Positions 22,990-33,189 of a stretch of 49,040 nucleotides of DNA are shown piece by piece. Both the position numbers and the translations under genes were made by a program. The stretch's first letter is position 1, and every line of letters starts with the position of its first letter. The DNA lies in NCBI GenBank assembly GCA_018136815.1, contig CM030934.1:3630670-3679709 (forward strand). Direction: 5' to 3'. Below the pieces are notes generated by a model that did no database searches, was not told the DNA's origin, and was given only the letters and a program-made list of their open reading frames with translations. The DNA comes from Isochrysis galbana. Taxonomy: Eukaryota; Haptophyta; Isochrysidales; Isochrysidaceae.

Positions 22990-24649
22990 TAAGACCCGTA
23001 ACAGGTTTGATTTGAGCAATCTGGATATCTGGTTGGAGTTCAGATTTGGTATCCAGATAGTATCCGGATACCTCTGGAGCTCATTAGGAATATCCAGATA
23101 GATACTGATAGTCGGGCAGACATGCCAGATATGCCAGATATTCGGAATATCCGGGTATTAGAAACTTATATTCTTATTCTCCCGGCCACCTTAAATAGAT
23201 CGACGCCCCTCCGCCACCGTCGCCTCCACCGCCCTCACCGCCGCCTCCCTCACCGCCACCGCCTTCACCGCCGCCTCCCTCGCCACCGCCGCCTTCGCCG
23301 CCGCCTCCCTCGCCACCGCAGCCTTCGCCGCCGCCGCCTTCATTCACCGCCGCCGCCTTCGCCGCCGCCGCGCCGCCGCCGTCACCACCGCCTCCCTCGC
23401 CGCCGCCGTCACCACCGCCTCCCTCGCCGCCACCGCCTTCACCGCCGCCTCCCTCACCGCCGCCTCCCTCACCGCCGCCTCCCTCACCTCCGCCACCCTC
23501 ACCACCGCCGCCGTCTCCGCAACCACCATCAATCACCACCGCCTCCCTCACCGCCGCCGCCTTCTCCCCCGCCTCCCTCCCCGCCACCGCCTTCACCGCC
23601 ACCGCCCTCCCCGCCACCGCCTTCACCACCGCCGCCCTCGCCTCCGCCTCCCTCACCGCCGCCTCCCTCACCGCCGCCTCCCTCACCGCCGCCTCCCTCA
23701 CCGCCGCCTCCCTCACCGCCGCCTCCCTCACCGCCGCCTCCCTCATCGCCGCCTCCCTCACCTTGCCACCCTCACCACCGCCGCCGTCTCCGCCACCACC
23801 ATCACCACCGCCTCCCTCACCGCCGCCGCCTTCTCCCCCGCCTCCCTCCCTGCCACCGCCGTCACCATCGCCGCCTTCACCGCCGCCACGTGCAGCCGAA
23901 CGAGGCCCCCTCGCCTCCTGCAATCCGCCTCCCGCAGAACGTGCGGGAAGCCGGTCACTGCGTCGTCAACCTGCCACCCCTCCACACCGGGCACGAAAAG
24001 CTGCCTGTGCGGGTGCGGTCGCCCCCGGAGCGGGCGGAAGCCGGCCCTCGTCACCTCCGCGTTCGGCTTCACCGGCTGGGGGAGGAGGCGGAGACGCCCA
24101 TCCGCGGAGGTGACGAGGGGGTGGAGAGGGGGGGGGGGGGGGGAAGAGAGATTTACCGGCATCCATTTTCTCATGGTTAACTTTCTCATGGTAACCATCA
24201 ACTCGCAAGACAGCCGTCGACGGCTGCGTGCCCCCCTCGGCTCTCCGCTCACTCCCTTGTGATAACATGAATAAGTATGATGTTTTATGTAATTACATGA
24301 TGTCAGTAGCTACTCGCCCTCTCCCTCTCGATCCATAATACAAGCAAACACTTCAGCGCGCGGAGACAGATGTCCGTTGTCATACGAAAACAGGAGTTTC
24401 ATTGAAGAATACCAAATGAAGGGGAACGGAGCGAGAGAGATCGAATTGAGGCGATTCTCAACAACTGTATCTGGATATATGACGGATAACCGGGTACCTG
24501 GAAGTATCTGGTATGCCAGGATTTACTATCTGGATATCCGGCTGCCTGGTAGCGCGGCGCACGATCCCTATCTGGATACCTGGATCCGTCTACTTAATAG
24601 GCAAAGATACCTATTATCTGGATATCTGGTAAACCGGTTACGGGTCTTA
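22990..24649. mobile_element. Non-autonomous hAT-like TIR element with 8-bp TSD carrying a Pro-rich repeat
   Basis: Left end TAAGACCCGTAACAGGTTT and right end AAACCGGTTACGGGTCTTA are inverted repeats (one mismatch in 19). They are flanked by the duplication TTGTATGG (22982-22989 and 24650-24657), which reconstitutes the interrupted 58-bp unit. An 8-bp TSD is typical of hAT elements; a 9-bp reading (Mutator-like) is possible because the boundary T is ambiguous. Subterminal zones at both ends hold many ATCTGGATATC/CCAGATA-type motifs, as expected for transposase binding sites. The interior (about 23200-24170) is GC-rich and encodes Ser-Pro-rich repeats; no transposase was found. A 40-nt exact copy of its right terminus occurs at 33122. 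Confidence 0.85.
23200..23930 (+). repeat. Ser-Pro-Pro-Pro-Pro coding-type repeat inside the TIR element
   Basis: A CCGCCTCCCTCACCG-type 15-nt periodicity. In one plus frame it gives (PPPPS)n for about 14 units at about 23540-23760, and a second PPPPS run in another frame from 23763. The frame changes and the other stretches give Arg/His/Leu-rich shadows, so it looks like a broken captured exon of a pherophorin/extensin-like wall protein rather than a functional gene. The 23763 frame continues for about 70 non-repetitive residues to 24113. Confidence 0.6.
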
Positions 24650-24796
24650 TTGTATGGTGGCTACTCTTTATTGATTAAACTTCGCTGCGCAGGGCGGGAG
24701 AGAATTTTGTTGTATGGTGGCTACTCTTTATTTATTAAACTTCGCTGCGCAGGGCGGGAGAATTTTGTTGTATGGTGGCTACTCTTTCTTTATTAA

Positions 24797-25274
24797 CTCC
24801 TTACTGCCGAAGCGCCAAAATTGGCGCTTCCGCCTCGAAAAGTCTCCACCGCTCCCTACAGCGTCAACCCCAGCCCCCCAGCTCTCAGGGGAGTCTCAGG
24901 GACATCCTTCGTCACAGCTGGGTGGGCCTACATTCCATATAGTCATATAGTCGGCCATCTACACGCGAATAGATGAGCAAAGGGGCAAAAAAAGTGCAGC
25001 TCCAATAGTGGCGCTTCCAGTATTACGAAAAATATTCCGTTTAGGTAATAGAGTCGAAGCGAGGCGACGGACTGCAACCGTGAGGGCATCGCTGTCCCGC
25101 GGCGCGGGGGGGGGGGGGAGGTGGCGGGTGGCGACACACCCAGTAAATGTGTTCCACCTTCTGTTCGCTCGTGCCCTCTCACTTATCTCTTACACGCAGT
25201 TCCTCCTCCCGCACAAGCCGCAAAAGATCAAATCCGAAGCGCCAAAATTGGCGCTGCGGGCCGGCGGTAAGGAG
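24797..25274. mobile_element. TTAA-flanked MITE (piggyBac-like), 478 bp
   Basis: TTAA at 24793-24796 and 25275-25278 flank an insert whose ends are inverted: left CTCCTTACTGCCG, right CGGCGGTAAGGAG (one mismatch). Removing the insert with one TTAA restores the 58-bp unit. Just inside each end lies the same palindrome, GCGCCAAAATTGGCGC (24816-24831 and about 25239-25254). TTAA target choice and short TIRs are hallmarks of piggyBac-type elements. No transposase ORF is present, so it is non-autonomous. Confidence 0.8.
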
Positions 25275-25449
25275 TTAAAGTTCGCTGCGCAGGGCGGGAG
25301 AATTTTATTGTATCCCTCGCCCCATGTATTCTCGTATTCTCTAAGTCGTTGGGTTGTCCCTTTCCTCCTCGCCCTCTTCCTCGCTGATCTGCTCCTCCCC
25401 TCCTCTCCCCCCATTTCTTAACAGTATCTCGTCGAAATCTCACCTACCC

Positions 25450-25547
25450 TCCACCATCGCCTACGCCTCTCCTCTGGCTCCCTCCCCCGCGCTCTCTCTT
25501 CTCTTCCCCCCCTCCCTCCCCCTCTCCCTCTCTCCCCCCTCCTCGGA
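25450..25547 (+). promoter_or_regulatory. Pyrimidine tract before FANCM
   Basis: About 100 nt of CT/C-rich plus strand ending five bases before ATG 25548, on the coding strand. It supports this ATG as the start. Confidence 0.45.
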
Positions 25548-28500
25548 ATGACCGAGCCCTCGCCAGTCTGCTGGGGGGGCGGCCACGCCTGTGAGCCCGA
25601 GATGGACGAGTGGGGAGAGGCGGAGCTCGCGATGCTCGACGCTGCCGTCGCCCAGCATCAGAAGCACACTCTAGCCCAGGGGAGGGAGGGAGGAGACGAG
25701 AGAGTGCTGGAGAGAGTCGATCCGATCGAGCGGAACAGGCTCAACCTCGTCCCACAACCAACGGGGGCCACCGAGCCTCGGTGGGATCCGACGCTGAGGC
25801 GAAGAGTCGATACGCCGCAAGGGTGGGGAGGGCAGGCCTTCGACGCGACGCAGGGAGCGCCCCACTCTGGGACAGCTCGACTCCAGTCGCCGCAGCGAGA
25901 GGGTCAGTCCGGGGGTGCTTGCCCGCACGCGCGCCCGCAAGCGCTCCGCGCGGGATGCAGCGAGCCATACCACACCGACCATCGAGCGCCTCGAGCAGTG
26001 CCGGCAGAGCCGCAGATCGGGCTCCGCTCGCCGCACGCAGCTGATCTGCACTTGCCGCAGCCAGGGCTGAAAACTCGGCAGGAGGCTCTCCGTACCGTGC
26101 ACGCTGGGCCGCAAGCGCCCCAGGCGGGAGCCCATGAGGTTGACGGTGGGCGCCATACGGTGCCGGCCGACGATGGACAACATGCCTTGCTGGGGCAGAT
26201 GCACTCAGCACATGGCGAGCTGCGCACGCCGCAAATGAAGGGCCGCGTAGCTCACTGCGAGAACCCCAAAGCTCAGGACATCCCGCCCGCGCCGCATGGG
26301 GCGCTGGGCGCACCGTTACCAGGGACCCACAGGCCGCAAGCAGAGCCGCACACGTTGCCTGATGGGATGCACGCGCCGCGGCATCGGTCCAACATGCGGG
26401 AGGCACACACACCGCGGCCAGCGCCACACACGGCACCTACGGCGATGAGCGTGGCGCACGGAAGCAGTGAGGAAGCTCGGGGCGGCAACCTTGTGCGGTC
26501 GGTGGTAGCGGGCGATATCCGCTCATTCTTCTGCGCGCCCTCATCAAAGCGGCTCAGAATTGCAGAGGGAGCAGCCGGTGCGGCAGCGCAGCGCGGAGCG
26601 TCGGAGCGCGCGGAGGAGGGCCGCGCCAAATGGGCTAGGGGCCTCGCGGAGCCGTCCTCTCGCACACCGTCCACTCCGCAGTGCGAGCGGCTAGTGATTG
26701 ACCTGCTCGAGACGGACGTGGCCGCGGTGGAAGAGGCGCGCCGGCCGCAGCACCCCCATGCAGTGGAAGACTGGCCTCCGAGGCCGCCGCGGCAGGCGCT
26801 GGATGAGAGGGCGGCGCTGTCGTGGGTATACCCAATCAATCTCCCACTTAGGCCCTACCAGCACTCCATCTCGAAGACCGCCCTCAACCATAACACGCTG
26901 GTAGGCACGCACTTGTATCACTTGCGCACGCGCGCTGTAACCCTTGCCCGGCAGACCGCCTGCCGACAATGGTATGCCGCACATTACAGGTGTGCCTGCC
27001 CACGGGTATGGGCAAGACGCTCATCGCGGCGGTCGTCATGTACAACTTGTCCCGCTGGTTCCCAACCGGGCGCGTAGCTTTCCTTGCGCCGACCAAGCCG
27101 CTCGTTCATCAGCAGGTTGGCGCGATCCGCAAGGCCGTTGGCATTGCACGCAGTGACTGTGCGGAGCTCACCGGCCAGATGCGGACAGAAGAGCGCTACC
27201 GGGCCTGGCGTGCCGCTCGCTTCCTCTTCCTGACCCCGCAGACGTTCGTCAATGACCTCGAGTCGGGGACGTGCCCTGGCGAGCAGGTGGGGCGTCGCAT
27301 GGTGGCATATCGTGCGGCGGACTGCCCCTGACCTTCGCAGCGAGCCCCACCCACGCCATGTGCGGTGCGCAGGTCGTATGCTTGGTCGTGGACGAGGCAC
27401 ACAAGGCTACGGGCTGCCACTCGTACGTGATCGCCGTCCGTGAGCTGTATAAACTCTCTGGGGGCTTCCGTGTGCTCGCGCTCTCCGCCACGCCAGGGAG
27501 CAACTCGGCGACCATGCAAGAAGTCGTCACCAACTTGGGCATCTCACGCATCGAGGCCAGGGATGAGCACTCCATCGACGTGATCGGCTGCTTGCGACAG
27601 CGCACTGTCGACAAGATGATCGTCGACACCACAGCCGAGTGAGTCGCCTCGCACAGCGAGCTCATCCTGTGTCTCGGCGCCTCCGGACGCTGCGTGCACC
27701 ATGAAGCGGCTCCCCCCGCCGGCAGGTATGTGGACGGCCGGGCGGCCACTCTTGAGGCGTTTCGCGCGATCCTGCAGCGCTTGCGGTCGGTGGGCGTCGC
27801 GGTGGGCGATGACCCGAACCGCGTGCGCCGCTTCATGCTGCTTCAGAAGCAGAAGGATCTCGCGGTGAACCCTCCGCAAGGCATGGAGCAGCACACCGTC
27901 TTTCGCGGGCAGGCCTACCTCGGAGTCGCGATGATGCTTGCCCAGGGCGTGGAGCTGGCGTCGTCGCACGGGTGTGCGTCAGCTCTGGCGCACTTCCGGC
28001 GCGACATGGAGGAGTGGCGCCGGATGCGAGAGGAGGGTGGGCGGCAGAAGATGGCGCTCTCGCTGCGTGAGTCCGCCGCCCCGCCCCGCCCGAGCGCCCC
28101 AGCGCCGCTACTGCGCGCGCCACCACGGCTCCGACATCAAGCCCCCCTCCCATCCCACCAACCTGATTGCGCAGGCGAGGAGCTGTACCGCTCCGAGGTG
28201 TGGCACGCGATGCTCTGCAAGCTCGCGCACTGCGAGGCACATGGCTCGCACCCCAAGCTAGCCGCACTGTGCGAGCTACTCGAGAAGCACTTCAAGACAC
28301 ACCCTCCCGAGTCGCGGGTCATGGTGTTCACCTCGCTGCGCGACTCGGTTACGGAGATCACCGCGCGCCTCACCGGCATCGCGGGCGTGCGCCCGTTCAA
28401 GTTTGTCGGGCAGGCGTCCAAGCGGGGCGATGAGAGCCGCAAGGGTCTGACGCAGACGAAGCAGCGCCAGGTCGTGCGCGACTTTCGCTCGGGCGGCTAC

Positions 28501-29811
28501 AACGTGCTAGTGTCTACATCGATCGGCGAAGAAGGCTTGGATATTGGCGAGGTTGACCTTATCGCCTGCTACGACGTCTCATCATCTGCGATTCGGCAGA
28601 CTCAGCGATTCGGCCGCACCGGACGCAAGAACGCAGGCCGCGTCGTAATGCTCATCACGCAGGGCATCGAGGAGGATAACTACGAACGCAGTATCAAGAA
28701 TGCCAACGTGATGAAGCGGGCGCTCGCACACGCCAACGATGTGCGCTTCGTGACACCGGTGGGCCCGAGCTTGCTGCCGCCCGGTCTACCAAGTAGGTGC
28801 GAGCAGCGGAAGCTGTTCCCGCCCGACGACGATGGCCCCTCGTTGCCGTCGGCGCCTGAGCTCCAGCGCCGCCTGAAGCGTGCACTCGGCGGGAAGGACC
28901 TCAGCGCGGCGCTCGACGAGCCCGTGTCGCCGAGGGAGGGAGCCCGGCTCCGCCGTTGGGCGCTCCTCGAATCGGACGGGCCGTTACGGCCGCTCGAGGC
29001 CAACCGGTGGATTGTGCGTCAGATGCGGCCAGCCGCCGCGAGCAACGTGTGGGCGAGTTGTGGGCGCTCTTCACTGCTTGTCCACACGATGGAGCGGCTG
29101 ATGGGCGTGGAAAGCGACCAATGCACGGTGGCGCCGGTGGCGGGCGGGCCGCAGCGGGAGGCGCTCAACACGCCGCGGAGGACAACGGCCGCATCTTCCG
29201 GTGGAGAGGAGTCTCCTGTGGTCTTAAGCCCTGAGAGGACCGGTGAGGCCGATTGGGAGAACAGGGGGGAGGCAGAGGTGGTGATAGGTCCGTGGCAGCC
29301 GGCGCTCGAACCCAATGTCAACCGGTGGGAAGCCCTACTGCGTGATAGCGCCGCCGACGCCGCGGACGACTGCATCGGCTGCACTCATCGAGAGGCGGGG
29401 AGTGTGGACCATTGGGGTTGTTCCATGTGGGGTGATGCGTATGACTTGAGGCCGGAGCCGCAGGCGGGCGATACGGACGCCAACACCGGCTGCGAGCAGC
29501 CGCGCTGCGAGGCGCAGGCCGTCGAGCTGCTCAAGCCGCAGCACGAGGAGTCAGTACCCGCTGCTTTTCCACCTTCGGAGTCGCACAACCCCGAGGCGTG
29601 CGCTGCCGCGCCGGAGGGTGGCCTCATGGTACGGGTCGCGGCAGTCGGCGGCTCCACTATTGTGCCGCTCTACCGGCTATGCACCAGCGAATCCGCCGGC
29701 CCACGCTTGAGAAGTGGAGGGTCATCGAGGAGCACGGCGCCACCGCGGCGGCGGCTCCGCCTCGTCGGTCGGCCGCTCAAGGTGCCGCCGCCATTCTTCG
29801 ATAGCACTTGA
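25548..29811 (+). CDS. FANCM: FANCM/Hef/MPH1-type DNA helicase-translocase
   Basis: Five exons: 25548-26900, 26990-27286, 27373-27638, 27726-28066, 28175-29811. Introns are GT-AG, 89, 86, 87 and 108 nt, in phases 0, 0, 2 and 1, and give 1297 codons. After an unconserved 420-residue N-terminus comes the family entry motif YPINLPLRPYQHSISKTAL, then motif I LPTGMGKT (about 454-461), DEAH box VDEAHK (about 556-561), motif III SATPG (about 588-592) and motif VI QRFGRTGR (about 896-903), with the insert domain between the two RecA lobes. Known family role: SF2 translocase that remodels stalled forks and D-loops, anchoring the Fanconi core complex in animals and limiting crossovers in plants and yeast. 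No C-terminal ERCC4 nuclease motif was seen; the last 330 residues are unconserved. It converges with the sulfotransferase. Confidence 0.93.
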
Positions 29812-30253
29812 TCTATACGAACGATGGCCAATGAGACAAGTGTCTCATCTTTTGAAGAATAAAGTAGGGAATTTGCTGGGGAATAAACGCAGCAGAGTGA
29901 TTTTTCTCGGTAGGCTAGACACAATTCACTGCGCCATTTCACACATTGGCCCATCGCCAAGAGGCCGCAACAAATAGAGAAAAAGATCGAGCCACCCCAC
30001 TGGAGCCGCGAGACTCCGCCACAACGCAGATGAATGACGCCGGCCCACGCGTCCTTCCTCCTGCAGCCCGTAAAGGGGGGAGAAGGAGCGACCGCAGCGG
30101 TGCAAAGTGCAAAGCACTCCGCCAATGGCCACAGCTTGGCGGGCTCTCTCGTCATGCGAGAGCAGCAAACCCCGCCTAGTCTCATCAGATGTGTCAACGG
30201 TAGCTCGGACCATACAAGGCCTACCCCCCCTTAAGCGCATGTGTCGGCGCGCC
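29812..30253. other. Convergent intergenic spacer
   Basis: About 440 bp between the FANCM stop and the sulfotransferase stop, so it holds both 3' ends. An AATAAA-like AGAATAAAG at about 29857 and a GAATAAACG at about 29881 are possible polyadenylation signals for FANCM. Nothing else was seen. Confidence 0.45.
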
Positions 30254-31336
30254 TCACGTAGCACAGCTCGGGTCAGCGGCCTGCTTAGCCTGCATGGCGG
30301 CGGCGGCGGCAGCCTTCACCTCGGCCAGGTTGGCGATCCAGGAGGAGGCGCCGCTCGAGACAATACGCTGGGCCGAGGACTGGAGGGGGCGCGGCTCGAC
30401 GCCCAGGAATCGCTGCAGCTCATCGAAAAGGCGCTGCGGGTGGGCAAGCAGGTCCTCGTACCACAGGAAGAAGACGGGCGAGAAGCGCGCTTGCGCCTCG
30501 CAGATGGCGGCATTGTACGTGGCCGCCATCTCGGCCTCGCGCATCACTTGCAAAACGTACGGTATGCTGACGCTCACACGCTCTTGCTGGAGCTGGCGCA
30601 AGCAGGTGCGCTCGGCATCGGTCACCGCGTTGGAGACGCCACACTTCTTGAAGAAGACGAGCTGCACCGCCTTGGAGAGCGCGCGGTCGAGCGAGCTGCG
30701 CCGGAGAGAGCAGATGACGCGCGTGCCGACTGCATTGTAGACCGAGTAGGAGCGCGTGGTCACGTTCCAGCCAGCGTCGGGCGCCATGCTGGGAGGTGGC
30801 GGCGTGGAGGCGACGCGCAGGCACGAATCGAGCGCGCCCATCGCGAGCGGCTCCCGCTGGAAGGCGCACAGCTTGTCGTGCAGGTCGGCGTTGCACTGGA
30901 AGAACTTTTGCTTGAAGCCGCGCACGCGCCGCACGCGCCGGCCGATGGGAGCGCCATAAAACTTGCACATGCTGCGCACGAATCCGGCGCCGCTCGTGCC
31001 ATTGTTGAAGACCTCGCCCAGCATGCTCACCTCCGGGTGCGAGTTGAGCGCCTCCTGCACCCACGTCGAGCCGGTACGGCCTGGCATCCACATGACGAAT
31101 GGGACACTCCCCTCCCTCGCCGGACAGCTGGACGCCGCCTCTCCATGGATTGCGTAGCGGTGCGTGCGCCGCGTCTCTGCGCCCGGCTGGGCGCTCGGTG
31201 CGCCGGCGCACGAGGTGCAGGCGGAGCATTTGCAGAAGCGGCACTTGTCTGCGGTGCACCAAGGGGCGCACGAGGGAGAGTGACAGCTGGCGGTGGTGGG
31301 CTGCGAAAACGGGCTTAGCCATGCGGTGGGGAGCAT
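30254..31336 (-). CDS. PAPS-dependent sulfotransferase with Cys-rich N-terminus
   Basis: Single-exon 360-aa ORF from ATG 31336. The 5'-phosphosulfate loop is MPGRTGSTWVQEALNSHPEV (about residues 84-103). The 3'-phosphate-binding region is RVICSLRRSSLDRALS (about 206-221). The late motif FFLWYEDLLAHPQRLFDELQ (about 289-308) is typical of carbohydrate/Stf0-like sulfotransferases. The family moves sulfate from PAPS to a hydroxyl of a glycan or small molecule. Residues 18-43 form a dense Cys pattern (C-x4-C-x2-WC-x4-C-x2-C-x-C-x2-C-x2-C), a leader of a kind I associate with algal secreted proteins. No clear signal anchor precedes it, so an upstream exon or alternative targeting is possible. Acceptor unknown; a sulfated cell-surface polysaccharide is the natural guess. 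Confidence 0.88.
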   Translation of the reverse strand: MLPTAWLSPFSQPTTASCHSPSCAPWCTADKCRFCKCSACTSCAGAPSAQPGAETRRTHRYAIHGEAASSCPAREGSVPFVMWMPGRTGSTWVQEALNSHPEVSMLGEVFNNGTSGAGFVRSMCKFYGAPIGRRVRRVRGFKQKFFQCNADLHDKLCAFQREPLAMGALDSCLRVASTPPPPSMAPDAGWNVTTRSYSVYNAVGTRVICSLRRSSLDRALSKAVQLVFFKKCGVSNAVTDAERTCLRQLQQERVSVSIPYVLQVMREAEMAATYNAAICEAQARFSPVFFLWYEDLLAHPQRLFDELQRFLGVEPRPLQSSAQRIVSSGASSWIANLAEVKAAAAAAMQAKQAADPSCAT

Positions 31337-31388
31337 GGGGAGAGAGAGAGACGTGCGCCCGGGGAAGGTGGGGGGGGGGGGGGGGGGG

Positions 31389-31465
<77 letters not shown>

Positions 31466-31545
31466 TGGGGGGGGGAGGGGGAGGGAGAAGCGAGGGGGGA
31501 GGAGGAGCAGGGGGGAGGGGGAGAGGGGGAGGGGCGGCGCCCGAC
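31337..31545 (-). promoter_or_regulatory. Pyrimidine tract and (GA)n/(G)n microsatellite upstream of the sulfotransferase
   Basis: On the coding strand this is C/CT-rich. On the plus strand it includes a G run of about 23 (about 31369-31391) followed by about 70 nt of pure GA repeat to about 31461, then G/GA mix. Same placement as the tracts at other gene starts. Confidence 0.45.
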
Positions 31546-32009
31546 GGCGGGCGCAGCGTCCGTGAGGGACAGCAGAGAGGGGCCGGGGAGCGGTGAGAAG
31601 GAAGATAATACTACAATACTACTGGTATCAGTATTCGGAGAATAGTAAAGTAAAAGAAAACATGTGTGGAGGCATGAGCTTCTTAGTTCTTAGATCATTC
31701 CGTGTGCTATCTCTTCAAGCGCCGGGGGAAGCACCCGCGAAGGTGCCTCGAGGCCCCCTCTCTTGGGCCATGAGCACGCCGGCCGCTGGGGGTCTGGAGG
31801 GCAGTGAGAGGGGCGTGGAGGGGGGCATGGACCAATGGCAATGGGACGAGCGCCTACCCTCAGACGACGAGGTCCCGCCCGAAAATCCCAAGCCATACCT
31901 GTTCGCTGGCGACAAGGGACGAGGACGAGAGACGAGGCGCCCTTGCGCCCTTACTACCCTACCCTCTCCTCTCTCCCGCCCTCACCCCCCCCCACCCTCT
32001 CTCCCTAGG
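31546..32009. other. Intergenic DNA
   Basis: No supported gene. A plus-strand ORF from about 31662 contains DQWQWDERLPSDDEVPPENP but has no recognisable domain and no clear start context. Confidence 0.4.
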
Positions 32010-32984
32010 AGCCCCCCTTCCCCTTAATAATAATAATCTATCTGAGCATTAGTACCACTACTCTCACTAGCCCGGTACTAACACGACAGCCCTCAGCGCA
32101 CCTGCCCGTACACCTTGGCGCGTGCTGTTGTCACAGATACATACTACTATGTACTATGCACCCCTCCACATCTCCCCCTTCGCATGCCCCCGGCTCCCAT
32201 TCTAAATCCCCACAAGTTAAAATGGGGGAAAACCCATTGAGGCGGACCGGTCGACGCCGGCCGACTCTCCGGGAAAAAGCACCGGGGGGGGGGGGGAAGG
32301 AACCTCTCGTCAAAGAAGAAGAACAGCCCTTCCAGCTCTCGCCGCGAGCTGTCCTCGAGAAATAAAAGACTGCGCCTCGAGATACCTGCCACAGTGGTTC
32401 CCGTAGGCGTCTTGGTCTTGAGTCTCTCCCTCCTCATCTTCCTCCTGTCGCCAGCCGCCCCCCTCCGCCCATTTGCTAACGCAAATGGGTCTCGTTTCTC
32501 ACCACACTCCATCGGGGGGGGTGCAAATCCCCCCCTCTCTCTTCCGCCCCGGTCCCTGCGGCGCGTCGCCATGCGGCGCGCCATGGCCTGCTCTCAGAGG
32601 TCCTTTGGGGGCTCCCAGAGGGCCAGCATGGGCAGCTCCGGGGGCAGTGGAGGCTGGGGCTCAGCCCCTGGCCCCCCCTGCCTCTCCCTCGCTCGCCTCG
32701 CTGGCCTTGGGTGCCGCCCTGAGGCCCCTGTCTGCCTGGCGACCAGGGATGGGGGGGGGAGTCAGTACGAGAGCAGGCCCATGCGGGCCTGGGAGTGCGG
32801 CTCGCGACCCGCGCCCACTAGGGGTCTGGGCTGAATTGATGAGTGCCCTGCCCCTGCCAGAGGGCAGGGGCTGGGGTTGAACGTACGGGCCCACCCCGGG
32901 GGGTGTCCGCGATGGAGAGAGGGGGGCGCGAGGCCCCCATTGACCCCCACTTATAAAAGTAGGTTGTAGCCCCCCTTCCCCTTA
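32010..32984 (-). mobile_element. Retroposon family S, copy 2 (941 bp) with 17-bp TSDs
   Basis: Perfect 17-bp duplication AGCCCCCCTTCCCCTTA at 32010-32026 and 32968-32984; the element is 32027-32967. Collinear with copy 1 (19962-20879) from GAGCATTAGTACCACTACT at one end to CTTATAAAAGTAGGTT at the other. On the minus strand the 3' tail is (TTA)n-like (GATTATTATTAT), different from copy 1's tail, as expected for a variable retroposon tail. Differences between copies include small indels in the internal ORF region, which argues against conserved coding. Confidence 0.85.
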
Positions 32985-33121
32985 GTTAGGATGGATATGG
33001 ATATGGGGGATGGGGTGATTGATGGGGGGCTGGGGTGGGGGTGATGGGGGGGTGGGGCTGCAGGAGCCCCCAAATTTTGCGAAATTTCGCCAAGAAATCT
33101 GTGAGTTAACCCACCCCAAAT

Positions 33122-33161
33122 TAAGACCCGTAACCGGTTTACCAGATATCCAGATAATAGG
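33122..33161 (+). mobile_element. Solo terminus of the hAT-like TIR family
   Basis: Forty bases starting TAAGACCCGTAACCGGTTTA are identical to the reverse complement of the right end of the element at 22990-24649, including the subterminal CCAGATATCC motif. The matching partner end was not found to its right within the next 2.5 kb, so this copy is truncated or has diverged. Confidence 0.75.
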
Positions 33162-33189
33162 GCGACTGTGATTCGTTGCTGCACCGTTC

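Larger units (their letters stand above)
22743..25312 (+). repeat. 58-bp tandem array, split by two transposon insertions
   Basis: Unit begins AATTTTGTTGTATGGTGGCT and ends GCTGCGCAGGGCGGGAG. Full units start at 22743, 22801, 22859 and 22917. The unit at 22975 is cut at 22990 by a TIR element and resumes at 24650. Further units start at 24703 and 24761; the latter is cut at a TTAA by a second element and resumes at 25275. The array ends at about 25312. Without the insertions it would have about eight units. Function unknown; the units are nearly identical, which suggests recent expansion or homogenisation. Confidence 0.9.
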
